Shown one piece after another: positions 31,656 through 39,730 of a stretch of 64,000 bases of DNA. Location of the stretch: positions 35,531 through 99,530 of the forward strand of contig JAKIWE010000005.1 in NCBI GenBank assembly GCA_022750195.1, written 5' to 3'. Each line of letters starts with the position of its first letter. The stretch's first letter is position 1. The translations under genes and the position numbers were made by a program. The stretch comes from Thermoplasmata archaeon (GTDB lineage Archaea; Thermoplasmatota; Thermoplasmata; Lutacidiplasmatales; UBA184). The notes beneath the pieces are model-generated. The model saw nothing but the letters and a program-made list of their open reading frames with translations. It had not been told where the DNA came from and ran no database searches.

Positions 31656-33047
31656 CTACAGCGGGTGGTGCCGGACCGGCTCGATCCCGTTGCCGTTCCG
31701 CCGGAGATCCCGGGCGAGCGCCTCGCCACGGATCGTCAAATGGTAGACCTTGAGCCGACGCGGTTGGCGTTGCACGTGGCGGAGCTCCTCCTCGACGACA
31801 CCCGCCGCGACCAGGCGACGTAGGACGTTGCTGATCACGTTCTGGCGGGCGTGGAGCCGGTCGCTCATCCCGAGCTGCGTCCAAGCGATCGACGGGATAT
31901 CGTCCGCGCGTAGAGCTCCGAGACCGGCCAGGTAGACCACCAGCCGCGCCGAGAGCTGCCGCGGCTCGTCGCCGTTGCTCGGCCCGCCGTTCTCTCCCAC
32001 CGCTACCGGGCGAGAAGGATCGTACGGCACGACGGCGGTCAAGCGCGGGCCGGGGCCGGCGGGCTCGAAGGTCCGGAAAGGACGGGTCTCGCTGGCGGGC
32101 GCCGTGGTGTGCTCTCGCAGCACGGTCGTCGTGGGGGTCGCAGCGGCCCGAGCGCCGAGCGAGGGAGGCAGGAGGACCTCCACCGGGCCCGCGGCGAACG
32201 AAGACGGAAGGGCCGCGAAATCCGTCTCGGCCCCGTAGGGGGGGTCGGCGGCCCGCCGCGGCCGAGGTCGAACGCCGGGGCGTACCGCGATCGACAGCGC
32301 GACGAGCCCGCTTGCGCCGCTCGCCGCGAGGGCGAGCGGGAGCAGGCCCACCACCTGCTTCCCCAGGCTGCTGGACGGACTCGAACTCACCGTGGCGGGG
32401 AGAGAGAGGTTGACCCAGACCGAGTCCGAGGCGACGATCCCGGAGCTGTCGGTGACATTGAGCGTCGTTCGGAAATGGCCGGCGAGCAAGTAGGTATGGT
32501 GAGCCACGAGGCTCGCCGAGCTGCCTCCGTCGCCGAACGTCCAGACGACGGTCCGGTAGGTGCCGGTGCCGCCCGAGGGGTAGCCGGAGAACTGCACGTT
32601 CACCGGGACGACGCCGGTGGTCGGAGTGACCGAGATTGACAGCTCGAGGGGACCCGGAAGGACGGCAATGCCGAGCGTCGCGGTGTGCTGGACCTGGCCT
32701 TCCGCGACGGTGACCATCGCGTTGAACACACCAGAACTTAGGTAGCGGTGGGAGGGGTTGGCGGAGGAGGCGCCGGAGCCGTTGAGGTAGCTATGGTCGC
32801 CGAACGACCAGGCGTACCAGGTCGGGACCCCGACCGTCACGGTCGTGTGGAACTGGACGAGGAGCGGGGCCGTCCCGTTCGGCTGATCGGCGGTCAGCGC
32901 GACGCCGAAGTCGCTCGGCGAGGGGGCCGCGCTCGCGTGGGGGATCATCAGCAGTCCCGCCCCCACGAGGCCGGCCAGGAGGAGCACCGCGAAGCGCCCC
33001 CGCACGCGGCGGTATGGCATGCGGCGGTCCGGAACGACGCTCGCCAC
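31656..33047 (-). CDS. Membrane-bound one-component regulator: extracellular PKD domains, TM helix, cytoplasmic winged helix
   Basis: 463 residues. An N-terminal hydrophobic segment (FAVLLLAGLVGAGLLMI, about 19-35) is followed by two PKD domains with the hallmark WSFGD and WTFGDGG motifs (roughly 45-130 and 130-215), a transmembrane segment (VVGLLPLALAASGASGLVAL, near 230-250), a Pro/Arg-rich linker and a C-terminal winged helix (about 358-450; HARQNVISNVLRRLVAAGVV and RRLKVYHLTIRGEALARD). The order puts PKD domains outside and the DNA-binding domain inside, so an extracellular signal could control transcription directly. GTG at 33047 or ATG at 33020 could be the start. It lies directly downstream of a giant Kelch/PKD surface protein on the same strand. 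Confidence 0.75.
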   Translation of the reverse strand: MASVVPDRRMPYRRVRGRFAVLLLAGLVGAGLLMIPHASAAPSPSDFGVALTADQPNGTAPLLVQFHTTVTVGVPTWYAWSFGDHSYLNGSGASSANPSHRYLSSGVFNAMVTVAEGQVQHTATLGIAVLPGPLELSISVTPTTGVVPVNVQFSGYPSGGTGTYRTVVWTFGDGGSSASLVAHHTYLLAGHFRTTLNVTDSSGIVASDSVWVNLSLPATVSSSPSSSLGKQVVGLLPLALAASGASGLVALSIAVRPGVRPRPRRAADPPYGAETDFAALPSSFAAGPVEVLLPPSLGARAAATPTTTVLREHTTAPASETRPFRTFEPAGPGPRLTAVVPYDPSRPVAVGENGGPSNGDEPRQLSARLVVYLAGLGALRADDIPSIAWTQLGMSDRLHARQNVISNVLRRLVAAGVVEEELRHVQRQPRRLKVYHLTIRGEALARDLRRNGNGIEPVRHHPL

Positions 33048-33089
33048 TGTGTAGGCCGAATGTGTATCCCCACTTGTAAGTTCCCCCTG

Positions 33090-36000
33090 CTAGGTAGTTC
33101 GCGAATCGGAAGGCTCCGGAGCCGTCCGGGGCCGTTTCGGTCGGCGGTAGTGGCTGAGAACGACCCAGATCAGAGCCGCGTTCCCCGCCGCGAAGCCGAT
33201 CGCGAAGGCGACGGTCGTGGAGGACCCGGGCGTGAAGGGGAGCCGCCCGTCGGGGCTCGGCGGGCCGGAGTTCGAGGGCGCCGCCTGAACGGTGATCGGC
33301 GGCAGCGACTGGGTGACGATGCTGCCGTGCGCGTCGATCGCGGTGACGCTGGCCGTGTAGGTCCCCGCGACGGTGTAGGTGTGGACGAGGCGGGTGCCGG
33401 TCACGATCGAGCCCTTGTCGCCGAACGACCAGCGGAACGTGTACGGGGCGAGGCCCCCGGTGGGGGTCACTCCGAAGGTGACGCCCAGCGGAGCGGTGCC
33501 GTTCGAGGCCGACTCACCGGCGCTGACGGAGAGGGGTCGGAGGCCGTTCGAGCCCGACGTCGGGGGGCCGGAGTCGTTCACGGCCGCGGCCGGGTAGACC
33601 CAGGTGTCGTTCTGATAGACGCCGTTGGAGATCCCGCCGAAGAGGAGGACGACGTTGTCGGCGGCGTCGAAGACGAGCGCCGCGTCCCACCGAGGGGACG
33701 GCGCCGGCCCGATCGCGCCGGTTAAGTTCTCCCAGCTCGCGTTACGGTACAGCCACGTCTCGTTGCTGCCCGAGCAACCGAGCGCCGCCGTCCGGCCGCC
33801 GATGGCGAGCATCGCCTGGTCCACCCCGTCGAAGGTGAGGCCACCGCCGGTCCGCCCGGTGGGTCCGAAGGTGCTCCCCAGCGAGCTCCAGTGGCCGCCG
33901 GCGTAGGTGTAGGCCCCGCCCCCCGGTGCGCAGCTCGACGCCCCGCCGCCGACGACGACGACGTAGCCGTCGAACGGGTCGAAGGCGATCGCGCCATCGA
34001 ACGTCGGTCCCGGCGTCGCGCCGCGGACTTGGGAGGAAACGTTCGTCCAGGTGCCGGCAGCGTACGTCCACGTGTCGGAGGTCCCCGCGAGACCGCCCAC
34101 AGCGCTACCCCCCACGCCCCCGCCGAACAGCAGGACATACCGGTCCTGGTCGTCGTACGCCATCTGAACGAAAGCGCGGGGGCTCGGGGCCGCACCCGTG
34201 GGGACCGGCGCCCAGCCGGCCCCGTTGAATCTCCACGTGTCGTTGAAGAACCCGTTGACGTCGCGGCCCCCGAACAGGAGCGCGTAGCCATCGCGCGTGT
34301 CGAAGGTAAGGCCGGCCCCCCAGCGCGCGGGCGGTGCGCCGGAGAGTTTCGAGGAGACGTCGGTCCACGCCCCGTTCGAGAACTCCCAGGTGTCACCGTA
34401 GGCGAAGTTGTAGGGAGAGTAGCCGCCGAAAAGGACGACCGCGTTGACCGCGGGGTCGTACACGACCGACGGGGCGGAGCGCGGCGCCGGCGCGCTCAGG
34501 ATCGAGCCGGCGATGTCGATCCACTGGTGCCCGGCGGCCCACGCCGAGAGCACGTTGATGGAGAGGGAGCGGGCGGTCGAGCGACCGGCGACGTCCTTCA
34601 CCGTGACGATCGCCGTGAAGACGCCGCTTGCGCGGTAGGTGTGGTTGGCGACCGGGCCGCTCGTGGCGAGGGTGCCGTCGCCGAAGTTCCAGGTGAACTG
34701 GTAGGCGGGGGTACCGCCGGAGGCGGTGGCGGCAAAGGCGACGTCGAGGGGAACGCCCCCGCGGACCGGCGTGGCGATCGCGGTCGCCGCGAGCGGGGCG
34801 ACCCCGTAGCTCCAGGTGTCGTTGACGTAGACGCCGTTCGCGTTGCCGCCGAAGAGGACCGCGTAGCCGTCGACCGCGTCGAAGGCGAACGACCCGCAGC
34901 AGCGCGCGGGCGGCGGTCCCGTGACGATCGGGGAGAGGTCGGTCCACGAGTTGTTCACGAACGACCAGGTCGATGCGTCCACGCTGCAGGAGCCGTCGCG
35001 CACGACCGTCCCGCCGAAGAGGAGCAGGGCGCCGTCGGTCGGATCGTCGACGAGCTGGGAGCTCGAGCGCGCCGGGGGCGCCACCGCGCTCGCCCGCTGC
35101 GTCCAGACCCCGTGGGAGTAGCTCCACACGGCCGCGGTCGCCGCGCACGGCCCGACGGTCCCGGTCGGCGCGAGGCCGCCGACGAGCACGAGCTCGCCGT
35201 CGTGGGTATCGAAGGCGAAGGCGCCGCCGACCGTCGCGGGCGGGTTCCCGCTCAACGAGCGGGTGATGTTCGCCCAGATCCCGGCGGTGAAGATCCAGCT
35301 GTCGTTGAGCTGGTGGTCGATCCCGCCCGGCGCGTTGAAGCTCTCCCCCCCGAACAGGAGGACGTACCGGTCGACGCTGTCGTACGCCATCTGCGCCATC
35401 TCCCGCGGGGAGGGGGCGACGCGGGAGAGGAGGTGGCTCCAGCCGGAGGCGGTGAAGGCCCAGGTATCGTTGAACAGGGTGGTGAGGTTCCGGCCCCCGA
35501 ACAGCACGACTTGCTGGTCACGGGCGTCGAAGGTGATCGACGCGCCCCACCGGGCCGGGGGGGCGGAGGCGAGGGTCGAGCCGATGTTCGTCCAAGAGCC
35601 GTGGGCGAACTCCCAGGTGTCCCCGAACGGGACGACACTCGGCGAATAGCCGCCGAACAGCAGGACGGCGTTCAGCGCCGGGTCGTAGGTCATCGCCGCG
35701 CCGGTGCGGATCTGCGGGGCTACCGGGGTGCTGTTCTGGAGGTCGACCCACTGGTGGGCGACCTGCCACGGCGCGAGCACCGCGATGACCTGAACGGCGT
35801 GCACCGTGGTCCCGAGGCTGTCGGTGACCGTCGCGGTCGCGACGTAGGAGCCGATCGACGCGTAGGTGTGTGCGGCGGTCGTGCCGCTGGAAGTGGGCGC
35901 CGAGCCGTCGCCAAAGAGGTAGTCGTACCGGTACGGTGGGAGCCCACCGGCCGCACGGGCCGCGAAGGCGACCGGCAGCGGCGCGACGCCGTCCGCGGGG

Positions 36001-37400
36001 GTCGCCTGGAGGAGCGCGGTGAGCTTGGCGGTGCTGTTGTTCGACGAGCCGTGCGAGCCGGACCAGTTGAACGGACTTGCGCTGAACGCCCACGACTGGG
36101 GGCTGTCGACCCCGGAGCCGGAGAGGTTGCCGCCGAACAGCAGCGTGTAATTGTCCGCGCCGTCGAACGCAGCGGCGACCGCCGACCGGGGGGAGGGGGC
36201 GGTGGTGAGCGAACCGGTGAGGTTCGTCCAGTTGCCGGTCTGCAGGGTCCAGGTCTCGTTCGTCGTCCGGCAGAACGCTCCGCCCAGGCTCGTCACCCCT
36301 CCGAAGGCAAGGAACTCCCGGTCGGCGGTGTCGTTGATCCAGACCCCACCGTAGGTCGTAGGGGCGAAGGCGCCTCCGAGCTGCAAGGTGACGTTCGTCC
36401 AGCCGTCGGTGTGGAAGCGCCAAGCCGCGGCGGTGGGGGAGCAGGCAGCGGCTCCGTTCCCCCCGTAGAGCAAGAGCCCACCCGCGCCCGCATCCTGAGC
36501 GAATCCGGCGCCCCGACCCGGCGCTGGGCTCTCGGCGACGAGGGGGGTGACGTTCGTCCAGCCACCCGCGTGGTACTCCCAGGTGTCGGACAGCGGGGCC
36601 CCGGAAGGGGCGCTGGGGGTCGGGGCCGTTCCGCCGAAGAGGACCGCCACCTTCGCGATCTCGTCGAAGGCCAGGGCGGCGAACGCCCGGGCCGGTGGGG
36701 CTATCGCCGTAGAGATTCGCTGCCAGCCCGAGGCGCCGAAGCTCCAGGTATCGTTGAAGAACGTGCTCGCGTTCCGGCCGCCGACGAGGAGCAGCAACCC
36801 GGGGACCTGCTCGTCGTCGTAGACGAGCCCCGCCCCCCACCGGGCCGCAGGGGTCTCGTTCGCGCCGTGCAGCTGGCTCCAGCTCCTGTTCACGTACGTC
36901 CAGGTGTCGCTGAGGGCGACGCGGTGGTCGGTCAGTCCTCCGAAAAGGACGACCTTGCCCAGCGTCGGATCGTAGGCCATGACGGCCGATTCGCGGGCGG
37001 ATGGGCTCAAGTTGAGATGGCCGGTCAGATCGGTCCACACCGGGCCGGACGTATTGGCCGCCGCTCGCGCGCCACGAAGCGAGGGCGACCCGCAGGTCAG
37101 GCTTTGCCCGCCCGCGGTCGGGGCGCATCCGAGCGGGTGTCCACCCGCAGGTCCAGCGCCGGTGAGCAGCGAACGGGCCGCGGCGGCCAGCTCAGCACCG
37201 GCGCCGTGGGCCGTCCCGAGGTTGGGGGCTGTGGTGACGGCAGAAACCACGGAGATTGCGGGGAGGGCGGCCAGCCCGGCCACGAAGGCGACCCACCCGA
37301 GCCGGTTGGGAAATGGACGGCGTCCCGGGTAGGGTAGGCCCTCCCCTCGGCCGGGCGACCGCGGGAGAGCCCGGAGAGTCCGACCCGGGACACCGCCCAT
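33090..37400 (-). CDS. Giant Kelch-PKD surface protein, triplicated architecture
   Basis: 1436 residues. Signal/TM segment at about 34-55 (WVAFVAGLAALPAISVVSAV). The body alternates Kelch beta-propeller blocks, recognisable from repeated LLFGG and NDTW motifs, with three PKD domains, each containing YLFGDG, WNFGDG or WSFGDK. One C-terminal TM helix (AIGFAAGNAALIWVVL) and a basic tail anchor it. The three Kelch-PKD units are similar, pointing to internal duplication. The ATG at 37400 has GGGAGGT just upstream, and a TATA box sits about 27 bases away. It is likely a cell-surface adhesion or envelope protein. The binding partner is unknown. Confidence 0.8.
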   Translation of the reverse strand: MGGVPGRTLRALPRSPGRGEGLPYPGRRPFPNRLGWVAFVAGLAALPAISVVSAVTTAPNLGTAHGAGAELAAAARSLLTGAGPAGGHPLGCAPTAGGQSLTCGSPSLRGARAAANTSGPVWTDLTGHLNLSPSARESAVMAYDPTLGKVVLFGGLTDHRVALSDTWTYVNRSWSQLHGANETPAARWGAGLVYDDEQVPGLLLLVGGRNASTFFNDTWSFGASGWQRISTAIAPPARAFAALAFDEIAKVAVLFGGTAPTPSAPSGAPLSDTWEYHAGGWTNVTPLVAESPAPGRGAGFAQDAGAGGLLLYGGNGAAACSPTAAAWRFHTDGWTNVTLQLGGAFAPTTYGGVWINDTADREFLAFGGVTSLGGAFCRTTNETWTLQTGNWTNLTGSLTTAPSPRSAVAAAFDGADNYTLLFGGNLSGSGVDSPQSWAFSASPFNWSGSHGSSNNSTAKLTALLQATPADGVAPLPVAFAARAAGGLPPYRYDYLFGDGSAPTSSGTTAAHTYASIGSYVATATVTDSLGTTVHAVQVIAVLAPWQVAHQWVDLQNSTPVAPQIRTGAAMTYDPALNAVLLFGGYSPSVVPFGDTWEFAHGSWTNIGSTLASAPPARWGASITFDARDQQVVLFGGRNLTTLFNDTWAFTASGWSHLLSRVAPSPREMAQMAYDSVDRYVLLFGGESFNAPGGIDHQLNDSWIFTAGIWANITRSLSGNPPATVGGAFAFDTHDGELVLVGGLAPTGTVGPCAATAAVWSYSHGVWTQRASAVAPPARSSSQLVDDPTDGALLLFGGTVVRDGSCSVDASTWSFVNNSWTDLSPIVTGPPPARCCGSFAFDAVDGYAVLFGGNANGVYVNDTWSYGVAPLAATAIATPVRGGVPLDVAFAATASGGTPAYQFTWNFGDGTLATSGPVANHTYRASGVFTAIVTVKDVAGRSTARSLSINVLSAWAAGHQWIDIAGSILSAPAPRSAPSVVYDPAVNAVVLFGGYSPYNFAYGDTWEFSNGAWTDVSSKLSGAPPARWGAGLTFDTRDGYALLFGGRDVNGFFNDTWRFNGAGWAPVPTGAAPSPRAFVQMAYDDQDRYVLLFGGGVGGSAVGGLAGTSDTWTYAAGTWTNVSSQVRGATPGPTFDGAIAFDPFDGYVVVVGGGASSCAPGGGAYTYAGGHWSSLGSTFGPTGRTGGGLTFDGVDQAMLAIGGRTAALGCSGSNETWLYRNASWENLTGAIGPAPSPRWDAALVFDAADNVVLLFGGISNGVYQNDTWVYPAAAVNDSGPPTSGSNGLRPLSVSAGESASNGTAPLGVTFGVTPTGGLAPYTFRWSFGDKGSIVTGTRLVHTYTVAGTYTASVTAIDAHGSIVTQSLPPITVQAAPSNSGPPSPDGRLPFTPGSSTTVAFAIGFAAGNAALIWVVLSHYRRPKRPRTAPEPSDSRTT

Positions 37401-37423
37401 TACCTCCCATCGGGCTAACTTCC

Positions 37424-37432
37424 CTTATAAAC
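37424..37432 (-). promoter_or_regulatory. TATA box of the 1436-residue Kelch-PKD gene
   Basis: Minus-strand GTTTATAAG is centred about 27 bases upstream of the ATG at 37400. At the usual archaeal spacing, transcription would start within a few bases of the ATG, giving a leaderless or very short-leader mRNA, although an SD-like GGGAGGT also precedes the ATG. Confidence 0.55.
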
Positions 37433-37516
37433 ATCGAGCCCTAGTACGACCTCTGTACACGCCGAAGACGAGGGTTCCGGAGGGGAGAGACCCCCCTGTC
37501 GGGGCGAGTGCGTCGT

Positions 37517-38257
37517 TCAGGGAAGCGACGAGCGTCGTACTCCGACGAACAAGCCGCGCTGCTTGGTGAATCCGCCTCGCTCGAAGCGGGCGGCTAGGCC
37601 GGCAGCCTCCATGGCCGCCAGCTGCTCACGGACCGAGAACAGCCCCTGCGTGTGCCGTTCGCGAAAGACCCGGATCGGGCCTCCCTTCTGGCCTACGGCA
37701 TAGCCGAAATCGATCGTCGAGGTCCGACCCCGTCGGCGTCCGAGCCCGACGCGGGCGATCTTGAGCTGGGGGGTATCGTGGACCAGCAGGTCGAGGTGCC
37801 CGCTGCGGAAGACTTCCGGACTGAGCCATGGATCGACGATCAACACCCCACCGGCTCGGAGGTGTCGAGCCAGCGTTCGTATCGTCTTCCGCAGCCGGGG
37901 GAGCGTTCGCACGTAGCCGATCGCACCGAACAGGCAGGTCACCACGTCGAACTCCTCTCCCAGCTCGAACCGTTCCATGTCGCCACGGACCCAGCGGACC
38001 CCCCTCCCGTGCCGTCGCGCGATACGCAGCATCGAAGGGCTTCGGTCGAGCCCGGTGCACCGGAACATTCCTCGGAGTAGGCGGAGGTGGTGACCGGTGC
38101 CGCATCCGACGTCCAGAAGCGTGCGAGAGCCCGGTCGCCCCGAGCGTCGGACGATGCGTCGAATCTCCCGGACGTCCCGCTCATAGTCCTTCCAGGCGTA
38201 CACTTCGTCGTAGATCGGCGCGAGGGTGGTGTATTCGGCGAGGACCGCCCGGGGCAC
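37517..38257 (-). CDS. SAM-dependent methyltransferase (class I; sugar N,N-dimethyltransferase-like)
   Basis: About 246 residues from GTG 38257; the open frame runs further upstream over the divergent promoter region, which I consider non-coding. The N-terminal YTTLAPIYDEVYAWKDYERD and the glycine motif TLLDVGCGTGHHLRLL, then CTGLDRSPSMLRIA and FDVVTCLFGAIGYV, match class I methyltransferases of the DesVI/TylM1 amino-sugar dimethyltransferase type. The substrate in this organism is unknown. The gene is divergent from the MFS permease, with about 130 bases between starts. A role in modifying surface glycans would fit the surrounding glycoprotein genes but is inference. Confidence 0.75.
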   Translation of the reverse strand: MPRAVLAEYTTLAPIYDEVYAWKDYERDVREIRRIVRRSGRPGSRTLLDVGCGTGHHLRLLRGMFRCTGLDRSPSMLRIARRHGRGVRWVRGDMERFELGEEFDVVTCLFGAIGYVRTLPRLRKTIRTLARHLRAGGVLIVDPWLSPEVFRSGHLDLLVHDTPQLKIARVGLGRRRGRTSTIDFGYAVGQKGGPIRVFRERHTQGLFSVREQLAAMEAAGLAARFERGGFTKQRGLFVGVRRSSLP

Positions 38258-38387
38258 GATTCGCCTAGGGAAACCCGGATTATTCACGTTCCGCAGGGAC
38301 CCGGCCCGAAGAGCGGTCGGGATCCACCGCCCGCCCCCCCGGCGCTTCATCCGTGGAAAGGGCTCATCGACGGCGGAGCGACCTCGC

Positions 38388-39623
38388 GTGGAGCCCGGAC
38401 CGAAGGACCCATCGATCGTCACCTACCGAGGGCTGCTCGCAAACCCCCGGTTCCGTTGGTTCCTGTTCTCGAGCACCGCCTCGAACGTCGGCTACGCGGT
38501 CTACGCGATCTCCATGCCGTTCCTCGCCTACCGGCTCACCGGCGGCTTCCTCCTCCCCGGGGCCGTGCTGTTCGTGGAGTACCTGGCCTACTCGTTGACG
38601 TTCCTCTTAGGCCCGCTCGTCGACCGGGCCCGAGACAAGCGGACGATCTTGCTCGCCTCGTACCCGGCCATGACGGCGATCGCCCTCTCGCTCGGCCTCG
38701 CCTTCAGCTTCGGGTGGCTGACCCCGGCCCTCCTTCTCGTCCTGGTGACGGCGCTCTCCGTGCTGTGGGACCTTCCCTGGATGGCGAACAACGCCATCCC
38801 GGCCTGGCTGTTGCCGTCGGAGGCACTGTTCGCTTCCCAAGGGCTCCAGGGTATCGCCGGCGGGGCGATCGAGCTCCTGGGGTACGCCGGAGGCGGGCTC
38901 CTCCTCGCGACGGCCCAGTCCGGCGCGACGATGTACCTGTACGCGGCCCTGCTCGCGATCGCCACCGTCTGCTCCCTACCCCTCTCGATCACGCCCGGTC
39001 GGGACATCTCCGCCTCGCTCGCCTCGAGCTTCCGGGTTGGCTGGCAGCGGTTCCGGGGTGCCGTCGGAAGACCCCTGCGGGATCTGGCCGCCTTCGGCGT
39101 CCTGCGCGACTTCTTCGCAGCGGCCCCGACGCTGATGGCCGTCCTGCTCGCCCCGCGGTTCCCGAACCCGGCCGTCGGCTACGGCTCGCTGTTCGTCGCG
39201 CTCACGGCGGGCAGTTTGCTGGGGGGAGTCGTCCTCGGGCGCTGGAATCCTCGCCGGTTCGTAGGCCCCTTGATGCTCCTGACCACCGCCGCGACCGGAG
39301 CCCTCCTGATCGCCGGATACTTCGCGGTTCTCGCGCTATGGCTGGCCGTCCCGGTCTGGTTCTTGGGCGGGATCGCGAGCGCCTGGTACCTGCTCACCAA
39401 GTACGCCTACCTCCAGGGAGCGACCCCCCCCGAGGCGCTCGCCCGGACGATGGCGAATCTCTACCTCTTCTCGGGCGTCGCCTCCGGGCTCGGCGGCCTA
39501 GCCTTGGGCGGGCTCGCGAACTCCTCCCCGCTGTGGGTCTGGGTCGCCATCGCCGCCGGTGGTCTGCTCCTGGCCTCCCTGGTCGGGTCGAACCTGCGTT
39601 CGCTGCGTCGGCTCGCCTACTGA
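38388..39623 (+). CDS. MFS-family membrane transporter
   Basis: About 411 residues from GTG 38388 (GGCGGAG 8-14 bases upstream). Multiple hydrophobic helices run through the protein, beginning FRWFLFSSTASNVGYAVYAI. LLGPLVDRARDKRTILLASY has the G-x3-D-R-x2-R/K cytoplasmic loop signature of the major facilitator superfamily after helix 2. About 10-12 helices are expected. The closest type is the enterobactin/multidrug exporter-like (MFS_3) group. Substrate unknown. Confidence 0.8.
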   Translation: MEPGPKDPSIVTYRGLLANPRFRWFLFSSTASNVGYAVYAISMPFLAYRLTGGFLLPGAVLFVEYLAYSLTFLLGPLVDRARDKRTILLASYPAMTAIALSLGLAFSFGWLTPALLLVLVTALSVLWDLPWMANNAIPAWLLPSEALFASQGLQGIAGGAIELLGYAGGGLLLATAQSGATMYLYAALLAIATVCSLPLSITPGRDISASLASSFRVGWQRFRGAVGRPLRDLAAFGVLRDFFAAAPTLMAVLLAPRFPNPAVGYGSLFVALTAGSLLGGVVLGRWNPRRFVGPLMLLTTAATGALLIAGYFAVLALWLAVPVWFLGGIASAWYLLTKYAYLQGATPPEALARTMANLYLFSGVASGLGGLALGGLANSSPLWVWVAIAAGGLLLASLVGSNLRSLRRLAY

Positions 39624-39730
39624 AAGGGGGGCCCGGGGATTTTCCGGGAAGGCAGGTGGAGCGGGCAAAGGCCTAAGCCCCCGTGCGGTCCATGGGGTGA
39701 CACGGCGCACCAAACCGACGGAGTAGTCTC

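Noticed and set aside
33891..37337. 1148-residue open frame on the + strand
   Set aside because: It is antisense to the 1436-residue Kelch-PKD gene, is extremely Arg/Gly/Pro-rich and has no domain. The long frame is a by-product of high GC.
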